DNA of 64,000 bases, taken from the NCBI RefSeq assembly GCF_004345665.1, contig NZ_SLWR01000008.1, positions 62,001-126,000 on the forward strand. Direction: 5' to 3'. The DNA comes from Kribbella antiqua (GTDB lineage Bacteria > Actinomycetota > Actinomycetes > Propionibacteriales > Kribbellaceae). Position numbers and translations under genes: made by a program. Of this stretch, positions 15,610 through 25,000 are shown piece by piece. Each line of letters opens with the position of its first letter. Positions within the stretch are counted from its first letter, which is position 1. The notes beneath the pieces were generated by a model. The model searched no databases, was not told where the DNA came from, and saw nothing but the letters and a program-made list of their open reading frames with translations.

Positions 15610-16800
15610 GTGTCACTTCCACCGCTGGTCGAACCGGCCGACGAGCTGACCATCGACGAGGTCCGCCGGTATTCGCGGCATCTGATCATCCCCGAGGTCG
15701 GGATGGCCGGGCAGAAGCGGCTGAAGAACTCCAAGGTGCTGGTGATCGGTGCCGGCGGCCTGGGCAGCCCGGCGCTGCTCTACCTGGCCGCGGCCGGCGT
15801 CGGCACCCTCGGCATCGTCGAGTTCGACACCGTCGACGAGTCGAACCTGCAGCGCCAGATCATCCACGGCCAGTCCGACGTCGGGAAGTCCAAGGCGCAG
15901 TCGGCCAAGGAGTCGATCCTCGAGACCAACCCGAACACGAACGTCGTCCTGCACGAGACCCGGCTGGACAACGACAACGTCTTCGAGATCTTCGAGCAGT
16001 ACGACCTGATCGTCGACGGCACCGACAACTTCGCCACCCGGTATCTGGTGAACGACGCCGCGGTGCTGCTCGGCAAGCCGTATGTCTGGGGTTCGATCTT
16101 CCGGTTCGACGGCCAGGTCAGCGTGTTCTGGGCCGAGCACGGTCCGTGCTACCGCTGCCTCTACCCCGAGCCGCCACCACCCGGCATGGTCCCGTCCTGC
16201 GCCGAAGGCGGCGTACTGGGCGTGCTGTGCGCGTCCGTCGGCGCCGCGCAGGTGACCGAGGCGATCAAGCTGCTCACCGGCATCGGCGACCCGTCGCTCG
16301 GCCGGCTGAACATCTACGAGGCGCTCGACCTGAACTGGCGCACCCTGAAGGTCCGCAAGGACCCGAACTGCGCGATCTGCGGCGAGAACCCGACCGTCAC
16401 CGAGCTGATCGACTACGAGAGCTTCTGCGGCGCGCTGACCGAGGAGGCGGCCGACGCGGCCGTCGGCTCGACCATCTCGGTGAAGCAGCTGAGCGAGTGG
16501 ATCAAGCTGAAGGACAACGGCGAGAAGGACTTCGTCCTGATCGACGTCCGCGAGCCGAACGAGTACGAAATCAACAAGATCCCGGGCTCGGTGCTGATCC
16601 CGAAGGCCGACTTCCAGACCGGTGTGGCGCTGGAGAAGCTGCCGCAGGACAAGCAGCTGGTCTTCCACTGCAAGTCCGGCGTCCGCTCCGCCGAGGTGCT
16701 CGCCATCGCCAAGGGCGCCGGCTTCTCCGACGCCGTCCACGTAGGTGGCGGGGTTGTCGCCTGGGTCGACCAGATCGACCCAAGCCAGCCGTCGTACTAA
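15610..16800 (+). CDS. moeZ: MoeZ: sulfurtransferase/adenylyltransferase for sulfur-carrier proteins
   Basis: 396 residues. An N-terminal MoeB/ThiF adenylation domain (about 1-260) has the nucleotide-binding GAGGLGSPALLYLAAAGVG, DLIVDGTDNFATRY, and two zinc CxxC pairs (CYRC and CAIC). A C-terminal rhodanese domain (about 290-396) has the active-site loop HCKSGVRS. It adenylates and thiocarboxylates sulfur carriers such as MoaD, ThiS and CysO for molybdopterin, thiamine and cysteine synthesis. GTG 15610 follows GAGGAG at a good distance; TTG 15595 is unlikely. The last codons and stop are followed by a 15-base near-copy (16786-16815). A terminator hairpin follows. Confidence 0.93.
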   Translation: MSLPPLVEPADELTIDEVRRYSRHLIIPEVGMAGQKRLKNSKVLVIGAGGLGSPALLYLAAAGVGTLGIVEFDTVDESNLQRQIIHGQSDVGKSKAQSAKESILETNPNTNVVLHETRLDNDNVFEIFEQYDLIVDGTDNFATRYLVNDAAVLLGKPYVWGSIFRFDGQVSVFWAEHGPCYRCLYPEPPPPGMVPSCAEGGVLGVLCASVGAAQVTEAIKLLTGIGDPSLGRLNIYEALDLNWRTLKVRKDPNCAICGENPTVTELIDYESFCGALTEEAADAAVGSTISVKQLSEWIKLKDNGEKDFVLIDVREPNEYEINKIPGSVLIPKADFQTGVALEKLPQDKQLVFHCKSGVRSAEVLAIAKGAGFSDAVHVGGGVVAWVDQIDPSQPSY

Positions 16801-16825
16801 CAGCCGTCGTACCAACAGACAGTTG

Positions 16826-16858
16826 CTGAGGGCTGGAGCGCAATGCTCCAGCCCTCAG
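16826..16858. terminator. Terminator hairpin between moeZ and the convergent gene
   Basis: CTGAGGGCTGGAGC (16826-16839) pairs perfectly with 16845-16858 over 14 bp, with a 5-base loop. It lies between stops at 16800 and 16865. Confidence 0.8.
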
Positions 16859-16864
16859 GCATGT

Positions 16865-17647
16865 CTAGAAGGGCATCCGGCAGGTGGCGACTGCTTCTAC
16901 GGCGACTGGATCGCCGGAGACGACGGGTGAGTCGTCGCGGCCGGACAGGGTTCGCATGTAGCTCACGGCGTCCACCGCGGCACGTCCGACCGGCTCGTCC
17001 CTCCCGAGTCGGTAGATCCCGCCGCCCTGTCCGGTGAGCTCCAGTACGATGGCCGGCCGCTCACCCCAGAACGGCAGCGTGTCCACGTCGTACACGACCT
17101 GCGCGATGACCTCCTCGGCGTACGGCCCGGCGTCGAACGGCCGCCCGAGTGCCTGGCACACGTCGTCGCGATGCATCCACAGATCCCGGGCCAGCAGGAT
17201 GTCCCAGACATAGCCGAGGGCCATCGGGAGTCCCTCGACGTTCATGGTCACCCGCCGGATCAGCTCGGGATTCCGCGCGATCGCCCGCGTCGCCTTCCCC
17301 CAGGTCCGGTCGAACAACGCCCGCAGTTCGGCCGGCGGCGTACCGCGGTGTTCGTCGGCCTGGACCATCATGTGCGCGTCGAACCGGGGCACGCCGGGGT
17401 AGACCCGCTTGCCCTTGCGGAACCGGCGCGGGAACGACCACGGCTTGATCACGTCCTCGGCCTGGCCGATCAGATGCCCGGCGATGTCCGCGACATCCCA
17501 CGCGTCGCAGACCGTACGGCGGTGCCACTCGGTCCCCTCGAGTGACGCCAGCAAGTCGTGCCACGCCTGGATCTCGGAGTCCCGGTGGACCTTGGACCGT
17601 TGCCGATCAGCCCGGCCGATCTCCCCCGCGAGTACTGCAAACATCAC
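16865..17647 (-). CDS. Maleylpyruvate-isomerase/DinB-like metal-dependent protein
   Basis: 260 residues. It shows the four-helix MDMPI_N pattern: WHRRTVCDAWDVADIAGHLIG (metal His about 57), an acidic/His stretch near QADEHRG, and LLARDLWMHRDDVC (His about 158), the usual three metal ligands. A C-terminal alpha/beta part follows (from about 190). Relatives are mycothiol-dependent isomerases or S-transferases, and most are uncharacterised. GTG 17647 overlaps the TAG stop of the upstream TetR gene by one base (TAGTG), with AGGGGG just ahead, so the two are translationally coupled. The regulator probably controls this enzyme. ATG 17644 is an equally possible start. Confidence 0.8.
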   Translation of the reverse strand: MMFAVLAGEIGRADRQRSKVHRDSEIQAWHDLLASLEGTEWHRRTVCDAWDVADIAGHLIGQAEDVIKPWSFPRRFRKGKRVYPGVPRFDAHMMVQADEHRGTPPAELRALFDRTWGKATRAIARNPELIRRVTMNVEGLPMALGYVWDILLARDLWMHRDDVCQALGRPFDAGPYAEEVIAQVVYDVDTLPFWGERPAIVLELTGQGGGIYRLGRDEPVGRAAVDAVSYMRTLSGRDDSPVVSGDPVAVEAVATCRMPF

Positions 17648-18285
17648 TACCCCCTGGTTGGTGCGTATCGCTGATAGAACATCTCGAGTACGACGGGCAG
17701 CAGCCGAATGAACCGCCCGTCCTCGAACGACGCATCCGGCTCATTCGCCAGCTGCTGCGAGAGCAGGCCGGCTGTCATCGACGTGTAGAGCGCGATGCCC
17801 TCGTCGCCGGCCGCGTCCGGGTGGAGCAGGCCGGCGTCGATCGTCGCCTGTAGCCAGTCACGCAGGTCCTGGATCGATTCCTGTGCCGGGGCGAACGCCT
17901 CCGGGCTCGGCACGAAGCCGGGAATCGTCCGCCAGAACAACAGCTGGGCGTACACCTGGTGCTCCAGGCACCAGCGGCAGAACGCGGTGGCCGCGATCAG
18001 GTTGAGCTCGAGCTGATCGTCGGTGCCCGCCTCCGCGTACGCCGACCGGTACGCGTCCCGCACCAGCTCGTTGCCGCGCTGGAACAGGGCGTCGTAGATC
18101 GCCATCTTGGACGGGAAGTACTGGTACAGCGACGGCGGCTGCATGCCGAGCCGCCGCGCGACCGCGGACAGGCTGAGCGCCGCGACGCCCTCGGTCTCCA
18201 TCAGCTCGATGGCGACCTCGAGGATCTCCTCGATGGTCTCCTGCCGGCGACGGGTACGGCGGTCAAGGCCGGCTGTACTGCTCAT
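17647..18285 (-). CDS. TetR-family regulator coupled to the MDMPI-like gene
   Basis: 212 residues from ATG 18285. The HTH is at about residues 12-60 (TRRRQETIEEILEVAIELME, then LSLSAVARRLGMQPPSLYQYFPSK). The C-terminal TetR_C-type domain has Trp/Phe-rich helices (FCRWCLEHQVYAQLLFWRTI) likely to form the ligand pocket. The frame runs upstream to 18390, but the added residues are not TetR-like. It is divergent from DUF2277 (18374) and overlaps the next gene by one base. Confidence 0.87.
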   Translation of the reverse strand: MSSTAGLDRRTRRRQETIEEILEVAIELMETEGVAALSLSAVARRLGMQPPSLYQYFPSKMAIYDALFQRGNELVRDAYRSAYAEAGTDDQLELNLIAATAFCRWCLEHQVYAQLLFWRTIPGFVPSPEAFAPAQESIQDLRDWLQATIDAGLLHPDAAGDEGIALYTSMTAGLLSQQLANEPDASFEDGRFIRLLPVVLEMFYQRYAPTRG

Positions 18286-18373
18286 GGAATGAGGAAAACC
18301 TAAGACCATTAGGGAAGTCAATACCCCGTAGGTGTCGAGTTGGAATGTCCCTCCCGGCGCGTAGTGTCTTGGC

Positions 18374-18640
18374 ATGTGCAGAAACATCACGGTTCTCCGG
18401 GGACTCGAGCCGGCCGCGACCTCTGAGGAGATCTACGCGGCCGCGCTGCAGTACGTGCGCAAGGTGACCGGCGTCGGCTCGCTGAGCTCGACCACCCGCG
18501 GCCCGATCGAGCGGGCCGCGGCCGAGGTCGCCAAGATCACCGAACAGCTGCTGGCCGAGATGCCGGAGCGCAAGGTGCCACCGCAGACCGTGCCACCGCT
18601 GCGGCGTCCCGAGGTGCGGGCGCGGCTCGGTCTCGACTGA
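18374..18640 (+). CDS. DUF2277 family protein
   Basis: 88 residues. MCRNITVLRGLEPAAT at the start and EIYAAALQYVRKVTGV are the hallmark of DUF2277, a small helical family of unknown role widespread in actinobacteria and proteobacteria. The invariant Cys2 is present. TAGTGT at 18362-18367 ends 6 bases before the ATG, so the mRNA is probably leaderless. It runs into the membrane protein starting at 18650 (9 bases apart). Confidence 0.87.
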   Translation: MCRNITVLRGLEPAATSEEIYAAALQYVRKVTGVGSLSSTTRGPIERAAAEVAKITEQLLAEMPERKVPPQTVPPLRRPEVRARLGLD

Positions 18641-18649
18641 GAGCCACCT

Positions 18650-19006
18650 GTGGGGCAGGAAGCGGGCACCAGCCGCCGCCGTCAAGGACTGGTGCTCGGG
18701 CTGATCGTCGTCGGCGTTCTGCTGTCGTTGACGAATACCAACGCACAGAGCGAGTTGGTGCGCCGGCGGGAGGACACGTGCGACGGGTCGCTACCGCTGC
18801 CGACCGGCGCGTATGTGCTGGGGTTCACCGGGCTCGCAGTCGGCAGCGTCGCGCTCGTACTGCTGGTGCGCTGGTTCGGGGGAAGCCGTGAGCCGATCGC
18901 GCTCATCCTCTTCGCGACCGCGATCGCCGCTGTCGTCGTCGAGATCTTCGCCGTCGTGACCGCGTTCCAGGAGGGCCAGCCGGTCTACCCGATGTGCGGC
19001 GGTTAG
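18650..19006 (+). CDS. Small three-helix membrane protein, unknown function
   Basis: 118 residues. Three membrane segments: about 12-30 (RQGLVLGLIVVGVLLSL), 52-74 (AYVLGFTGLAVGSVALVLLV) and 82-106 (PIALILFATAIAAVVVEIFA). Cys residues before the second segment and in the C-terminal PMCGG could pair outside. I recognise no family. Start is GTG 18650, close behind DUF2277. Its stop overlaps the convergent gene's stop by a few bases. Confidence 0.65.
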   Translation: MGQEAGTSRRRQGLVLGLIVVGVLLSLTNTNAQSELVRRREDTCDGSLPLPTGAYVLGFTGLAVGSVALVLLVRWFGGSREPIALILFATAIAAVVVEIFAVVTAFQEGQPVYPMCGG

Positions 19007-20022
19007 CCGGCCACCTGCGGGAGGAACGCCGCGAGCGCGCTGATCAGCAACGGCGCGAATACGCTCAAGATGGTCAGCGGGTTCCGCAAGATCGAGATGT
19101 CCAGATGGAGCAGCTGCTCGATCCGCTGCCGCGACTCCACCCACTCCGCGGTGGGCTTCCCGTCCGGCGGTAGTGGACAGGCATGCTCGACCAACTGCTG
19201 CGCCCGATTCCGCCACTGCACAGCCATCGGTACGGCGATGATCGAAAGCCCGAGCGCGAACAACAAGCCGTACATCAGCACATTCGCCGGCGGGAACTCG
19301 TCGGCCCGCTCGGGATAGGCCGCGACGAACGCGCCGCGCAAGGCACCCGAGCTCGCGACGGCCGCGACCACGCCGAAGGTGAAGGCACCCACGCTGAACA
19401 ACAGCAGTTGCCACAGTTGCTCGAGCCGCTCGACCGCGGACCGGAGGTGCTCCGATTCGCCCGGCTCGTCCTGCATGGCGGCCATGTAGTTGTTCTCCAG
19501 ATGACCGTTCGTACCCCGGGGGATCTCCTTCTCCAGGTCGTGGCACTCGGCATGCGCCAGCCAGACGATGGTCAGCCAGGGAACGCTGGCGACCATCCCG
19601 GCGATCAGGACAGTGCGGGTCCGCCACCCGAGACCCTGCACAGGCAGTTCGAGGCCACCCACGGGGTGGCGCACCCGGAACCACACGACCGCGCCGGCAC
19701 CGATGGCCGCCAGCAGCAGGTAGCGACGGCGACGCCCGGGGGCCCGGAAGATGCCCCACTCGTTCGGACGCTGCAAGATCCGGAGCGCCTGGACGGTGAG
19801 GACCACGAACACCGCAAGCGCCGCACCGGCGATGGTTCGCCAGATGGTCCACGGCACCCCCTCCACAAACGCGTCGCTTTCCTTGCCGCCCTTCGATGCC
19901 GCGATGCCGAGCAGCGCGGTAAACCCGAACAGCAGCGCGAACACGATCATGCTCCGAATCGGCGGTGGCAGCCGGACCCAGAACGGATCCTCCACCAGCT
20001 CTTTCGGCAGTTCCACCGGCAT
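19003..20022 (-). CDS. Multi-pass membrane protein, unknown function
   Basis: 339 residues, with about seven membrane segments by eye: residues about 25-43 (IRSMIVFALLFGFTALLGIA), 62-80, 102-116 (LLLAAIGAGAVVWFRV), 138-157, about 213-235, 250-270 (VLMYGLLFALGLSIIAVPMA) and a last one near the C-terminus (ILSVFAPLLISALAAFLP). A soluble stretch at about 160-205 is charged. I recognise no family and no catalytic motif. ATG 20022 (MPVELPKELVEDPFW). It is divergent from the LLM oxidoreductase across a region rich in inverted repeats. Confidence 0.6.
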   Translation of the reverse strand: MPVELPKELVEDPFWVRLPPPIRSMIVFALLFGFTALLGIAASKGGKESDAFVEGVPWTIWRTIAGAALAVFVVLTVQALRILQRPNEWGIFRAPGRRRRYLLLAAIGAGAVVWFRVRHPVGGLELPVQGLGWRTRTVLIAGMVASVPWLTIVWLAHAECHDLEKEIPRGTNGHLENNYMAAMQDEPGESEHLRSAVERLEQLWQLLLFSVGAFTFGVVAAVASSGALRGAFVAAYPERADEFPPANVLMYGLLFALGLSIIAVPMAVQWRNRAQQLVEHACPLPPDGKPTAEWVESRQRIEQLLHLDISILRNPLTILSVFAPLLISALAAFLPQVAG

Positions 20023-20115
20023 CGCGCCCCCTCACCCCAGACTTGCCCCAAGTTTCCCGGTTCGCCGGTTCGCCCGTCGTCCGAATCCAGCGCGTCCTGC
20101 CCTTTCGGGCACCCG

Positions 20116-20203
20116 CATTTGATGGGTTCACCCGTCAAATGCGGGGTTCCCCCACCGCATGCCAGCGGGGAACCCACAACCCGATCGGTGAACCCATCAA
20201 ATG
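20116..20203. promoter_or_regulatory. Nested inverted repeat, candidate operator/cruciform
   Basis: A 17-base arm CATTTGATGGGTTCACC (20116-20132) is the exact complement of 20187-20203. Inside it, GGGTTCCCC (20144-20152) is the exact complement of 20167-20175. A third, partial copy of the outer motif (CCCGTCAAATG, 20131-20141) abuts the first and forms a short palindrome with it. It lies in the shared upstream region of the divergent genes starting at 20022 and 20260. Confidence 0.6.
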
Positions 20204-20259
20204 GGGACGGATGGGCGGGGTAAGGTCGCACCTGGGAAACGGTTACCTAGGAGGCGGGC

Positions 20260-21099
20260 ATGCGGTTCGCGATCAAGACCAGGCCTGAGCACACGACGTG
20301 GCAGCAGTTGCGGGATGTGTGGATCGCCGCGGACGACTTCGAGATCTTCGAGTCCGCCTGGCACTGGGATCACTTCTACCCGCTCAGCGGTGACATGGCC
20401 GGGCCGAACCTCGAAGCCTGGACGACGCTCGCCGCGCTGGCCCAGGCGACGCAGCGGATCCGCGTCGGCTGCCAGGTGACCGGCATGATCTACCGGCATC
20501 CCGCCGTACTGGCGAACATGGCCGCGACCACCGACATCATCTCCAACGGCCGGCTCGAGCTCGGTGTGGGCGCGGGCTGGAACGAGATGGAGACGGCCGC
20601 GTACGGCATCGAGCTGTATCCGCTGAAGGAGCGCTTCGACCGGTTCGACGAGGGTGTGCAGGCGATGATCGCGCTGCTCACCGAGAAGGTCGCGAACTTC
20701 GACGGCAAGTACATCAAGCTCACCGACGCGTACTGCGAGCCGAAGGCCGTGCAGACTCCGCATCCGCCGATCACCATCGGCGGCAAGGGGCCGAAGCGGA
20801 CGCTGCGTGCGGTCGCCAAGTGGGCCCAGCACTGGAACGTGATCGTGCCGAGCCCGGAGGAGTGGAAGCCGCTCAAGGACGTGCTGGTCAAGCACTGCGA
20901 AGACATCGGCCGCGACGTGAACGAGATCACCTGCTCGGTCAACGTCCGCATCGACGCTGATCAGCCCCTCGATGCAGCGGTCGCGTCGGCGGCAGCGTAC
21001 GGCGAAGCAGGTGTCGACCTGGTCGTGATGAACCTCCCGCTCGACGCCGCGCCGTCCGTCGTCGAACCCCTCGCCAAGGCGCTGGCTCCGCTGGCCTAA
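20260..21099 (+). CDS. LLM-class flavin/F420-dependent oxidoreductase
   Basis: 279 residues with a luciferase-like TIM barrel: ESAWHWDHFYPL (WxxDHF motif, about residues 32-43), TTLAALAQATQRIRVGCQV, YRHPAVLANMAATTDIIS, then GRLELGVGAGWNEMETAAYG, and PPITIGGKGPKRTLRAVAKW. Family members use F420H2 or FMN to reduce or hydroxylate small molecules. F420 is common in actinomycetes but the cofactor is not proven here. AGGAGGCGGGC before ATG 20260 is a strong ribosome binding site. The upstream nested inverted repeat may bind its regulator. The Atl gene follows 10 bases later. Confidence 0.88.
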   Translation: MRFAIKTRPEHTTWQQLRDVWIAADDFEIFESAWHWDHFYPLSGDMAGPNLEAWTTLAALAQATQRIRVGCQVTGMIYRHPAVLANMAATTDIISNGRLELGVGAGWNEMETAAYGIELYPLKERFDRFDEGVQAMIALLTEKVANFDGKYIKLTDAYCEPKAVQTPHPPITIGGKGPKRTLRAVAKWAQHWNVIVPSPEEWKPLKDVLVKHCEDIGRDVNEITCSVNVRIDADQPLDAAVASAAAYGEAGVDLVVMNLPLDAAPSVVEPLAKALAPLA

Positions 21100-21109
21100 G
21101 TTTGGGCCC

Positions 21110-21415
21110 GTGGACCGGGAGGAGTACGTCGAGGCGGTGCTGCAGGCAGTGGAGTCGATCCCGCCTGGCAGTGTGGCGACGTACGGCGACATCGCCGAGT
21201 ACGTCGGACAGGGCGGACCTCGCCAGGTCGGTGCGGTCATGCGCGAGTACGGCGGAGGCGTCGCATGGTGGCGGGTCATCCGGGCCAGCGGCGTCCCCGC
21301 GGACGAGGTGGGCGACGAACAGCTCCACCTCCTCCGCGCCGACGGCGTCCGCATCACCAACGGCCGCGTCAACCTGCGCCAGGTCCGCTGGGACCCGGAA
21401 ATCCAGGAGCATTAA
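21110..21415 (+). CDS. Alkyltransferase-like (Atl) DNA-repair protein
   Basis: 101 residues. It matches the DNA-binding domain of O6-alkylguanine transferases: VLQAVESIPPGSVATYGDIA, the HTH GGPRQVGAVMREYG, and WWRVIRASG. The active-site PCHRV of the transferase is replaced here by AWWRV, so the alkyl-accepting Cys is gone. Atl proteins bind O6-alkylguanine and hand the lesion to nucleotide excision repair. Start is GTG 21110. TAAGTT (21097-21102), which includes the preceding gene's stop, would serve as a leaderless -10. An Atl gene near adnAB is recalled in M. tuberculosis (Rv3204). Confidence 0.85.
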   Translation: MDREEYVEAVLQAVESIPPGSVATYGDIAEYVGQGGPRQVGAVMREYGGGVAWWRVIRASGVPADEVGDEQLHLLRADGVRITNGRVNLRQVRWDPEIQEH

Positions 21416-21442
21416 CAACCTCGACTTGGCACACTGCGAGGG

Positions 21443-21958
21443 GTGAACACCTGGTCCGTCAAGCCCGCGTCCGTCGACTCCGCCGAGGCGCTGGCGTTGC
21501 TTCGTGACTTCTACATCACCGTCGCCGATCGCTGGAGCACGCTCTATCTCGGCCGGCCGAACACTCCCGAGGAGATCGAGACCGGGCTCGCCGAGTACCC
21601 GAGCACACACCTCGCGCCGCCGACCGGCCTGTTCCTCATCGGTCGATATGGCGGTGCCGTCGCCGGTTGTGTCGGCCTCAAGATCAAGGATGCCGACACG
21701 GTCGAGTTGTCCCGCGTCTTCGTCCGGCCGGCGTACCACGGCACGGGCGGTGGCGCCGCTCTGCTCGCCGCCATTGAGAGTGCGGCCCGCGAGCTGGGCG
21801 CTAGTCGCATCGTCCTCGACACCCGCCTCGACCTGAGCGAGGCCCGCGCCCTGTACCTGAAGCACGGCTACCAGGAGATCCCGCCGTACAAAGAAGAGAA
21901 GTACGCCGAGGTGTTCTACGCCAAGGAACTCGCCGGACCGCCAGGCCATCACAACTGA
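21443..21958 (+). CDS. GNAT-family N-acetyltransferase
   Basis: 171 residues. GNAT motifs: VELSRVFVRPAYHGTGGGAALLAAIES (split here as motif A: VRPAYHGTGGGAALL, acetyl-CoA pyrophosphate loop, about residues 93-107), IVLDTRLDLSEARALYLKHG (motif B) and YQEIPPY near the end. Acceptor unknown. GTG 21443 has CACACT ending 7 bases upstream and a weak GAGGGG too close to the start for normal use, so it is probably leaderless. It stands alone between Atl and adnA on the same strand. Confidence 0.85.
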   Translation: MNTWSVKPASVDSAEALALLRDFYITVADRWSTLYLGRPNTPEEIETGLAEYPSTHLAPPTGLFLIGRYGGAVAGCVGLKIKDADTVELSRVFVRPAYHGTGGGAALLAAIESAARELGASRIVLDTRLDLSEARALYLKHGYQEIPPYKEEKYAEVFYAKELAGPPGHHN

Positions 21959-22098
21959 GCTGCCGGCATGGGCCTGTGCGTGGGGTAGGCCCGGGCGTGC
22001 TGATTGTGATGGCCTGCAGGTCCGCGCGTCCGCAGTGCGGAGAGGTTTGGGGTCGGCGGTGTGTGCCGTCGGGGTTTGTCGGTGGGGTCTGGTGAGAT

Positions 22099-25000
22099 GT
22101 GGCGGTGGTCAGCAGACAGGGGTCCCGATACCGGTTGGTGCGGGCGGAGGGGCGCAGCGCGGATGCTCCTGTTCTGGATGCGGATCAGCAGGCGGTGGTG
22201 GATCATCCGGGCGGACCGCTGCTGGTGCTCGCCGGGCCTGGAACGGGTAAGACGACGACATTGGTCGAGGCGGTCGTCGATCGGGTGCGCAATCGTGGGC
22301 TGAGCCCCGACGAGGTGCTGGTGCTGACGTTCGGGCGCAAGGCCGCGACCGAGCTCAGGGATCGCATCACCGGCCGGCTCGGGCGGACCACGCGGGTGAT
22401 GCCGTCGATGACGTTCCACTCGTTCTGCTATGCGTTGCTTCGACGCTTCACACCCGCCGACGCGTTCGACGTACCGCTGCGACTTCCGTCCGGTCCGGAG
22501 CAGTCGCTGCGGTTGAGCGAGGCGCTGTCAGGCAGTCGCGAGGTTGGCGCGGTGCACTGGCCTCGGAGCTTGCATCCGGCCTTGAAGACTCGTGGGTTCA
22601 CCGACGAGGTCCAAGCCGTGATCGGCAAGGCGCGGCAGCTCGGGCTCGACCCCGAGGATCTGTCCGCGATCGGTCGTTCGGCGGAACGGGCGGAGTGGGT
22701 CGCGGTCGGCGACTTCTTCGAGGAGTACCTGCAGATCCTCGACCACGAACAGGTCCTGGATTACTCCGAGCTGATCCACCGCGCGGTGATCCTGGCCCAG
22801 CAACCGCAGGTCCAGGCCAAACTGCGGACCGAGTTCAAGGCCGTCTTCGTCGACGAATACCAGGACACCGATCCGGGCCAAACCCAGCTCCTGCAAGCGA
22901 TCGCGGGCGACGGCCGCGACCTCGTCGTCGTCGGCGATCCGGACCAATCCATCTACACGTTCCGCGGAGCCGACGTCCGCGGTCTGCTCCGGTTCACCGA
23001 GGAGTTCCGTACGGCGGACGGCGCGGAAGCCGCCCAGATCGCCCTCGGCACCACCAGACGATTCGGTACGACGATCTCCCGCGTCTCCCGCAATGTCGTC
23101 AGCCGGCTGGGCGTGCCGGGCACTCTCGACCGCGACACCTTCGAACGCTTCCGCAATCCAGACGCCAGTGGCTGCGTCTACGGTCACGGCAAGGTCGAGG
23201 CCAACGTCTACTCGACCAGCGGCGCCGAGCTCGAGCACATCGCGGACCTGCTTCGGCGCGCGCATGTCCAGGACGGCGTCGGCTGGAACGAGATGGCGGT
23301 GCTGGTCAGATCCGGCAGTCGCTCGATCCCGCCCTTGCGTCGTGCTCTGGCCGCGGCCGGGATTCCGGTTGATGTGGCCGGCGACGAACTCCCGTTGTCG
23401 CGTGAGCCCGCCGTACGTCCGATGCTTCTTGCTTTGCGTGCCGTCGCGGATCCGTCCACGTTGACGGTCGACGTCGTACGGGCGCTGGCGTTGTCGCCGT
23501 TGGGGGCGATGGATGCGGGGCAGTTGCGGCGGTTGGCTCGGGTGCTGCGGCGGCGGGACCGGGAGGCGGCCGGTGGGCAGCGGTTGCCGCGGTCGTCGGA
23601 CGAGCTGCTGCGGGAGGCGTTGCTGAATCCGCTGCTGCTGGACGCCGAGGCGTCGTCGGCGGAGGCACGGTTCGCGGCGCTGGGTGAAAGGTTGCTGAAG
23701 GCAAGAAATATCGTGACCGCGGGCGCGGCACCGGACGAGGTGATGTGGTCGCTGTGGTCGGATTCGCCGTGGTTGCGCCGGTTGCGCGCGCAGGCGAACT
23801 CGGGTGGTGAGACGGCGCGAACGGCCAACCGGGATCTGGACTCATTGTGTGCGTTGTTCGACGCCGCGAGCCGGGCGGAGGAGCAGGTCGGGTTCAAGGG
23901 GGTGTCGGCGTTTCTTTCCGAGCTCGAGTCACTGGACATCGCTGCGGATCACCGGTTCGACGCGACGTATCGCGAGGCCGGCGTACAGCTGATGACGGCC
24001 CACCGGTCGAAGGGGCTGCAGTGGCGGCTGGTGGTTGTGGCGAGTGTGCAGGAAGGGCAGTGGCCGGATCTGCGGCGGCGGGGGTCATTGCTGGAGCCGG
24101 ATCGGCTCGGGCCGGACGGTTTGGTGGAGCCCTTGTCGGCCGGGGCGTTGCTGGCGGAGGAGCGGCGGTTGTTCTACGTCGCGATCACGCGGGCTCGGGA
24201 GCGGTTGATCGTGACGGCGGTGCAGGCGCCGGAGGCGGATGGGGATCAGCCGTCGCGGTTGTTGGCCGAGCTGGACATTCCGGTGAAGCTGGTGGCTGGT
24301 CGTCCGCGGCGGCCGTTGTCTTTGCACGGTCTCGTCGCTGATCTTCGGTGTGTACTCGCGGATCCGGCGTCGTCGCCGGCGTTGAAACGGGTCGCGGCGG
24401 ATCGGCTGGCTGTGCTGGCGGATGCGGCGGACGATCGCGGTCAGCCGTTGGTGCCGACGGCCGACCCGGCGCGGTGGTGGGGTGTGCGGGAACGAACGCG
24501 GTCTGCCGTGCCGATCGCGAATCCGGAGCTGCCGGTGCCGCTGTCGGGGAGCGCGCTGACGACGATCGTGGACTGTCCGTTGAAGTGGTTCCTCACCCGG
24601 CGAGCGGGTGGTGAAACGCCCAGTACGTCGGCGATCGGGTTCGGCCAGGTGCTGCACACGCTGGCGGATGCGGTCGCGAGCGGGGCGTTGCCGCCCGACG
24701 CGGACGAGCTGAACGGGTGGCTCGACAAGGTGTGGACGCAGCTCGAGTTCGAGTCGGCGTGGATCTCCGACCGGGAGCGGGTCGAGGCCGAGCAGGCGTT
24801 GCGGCGGTTCGTCGCGTGGCATCAGGGGCGGCCGGATCGGGAGTTGATCGGGACCGAGGTGGAGTTCGACGTACTGCTGCCGGATGCCGACAAACCCGCT
24901 GTACGGGTGAAGGGGCGGATGGACCGGATCGAGGCGGACTCCGAGGGGACGATCCGGGTGGTCGACCTCAAGACCGGCCGGTCGATGCCGACCAAGCCGG

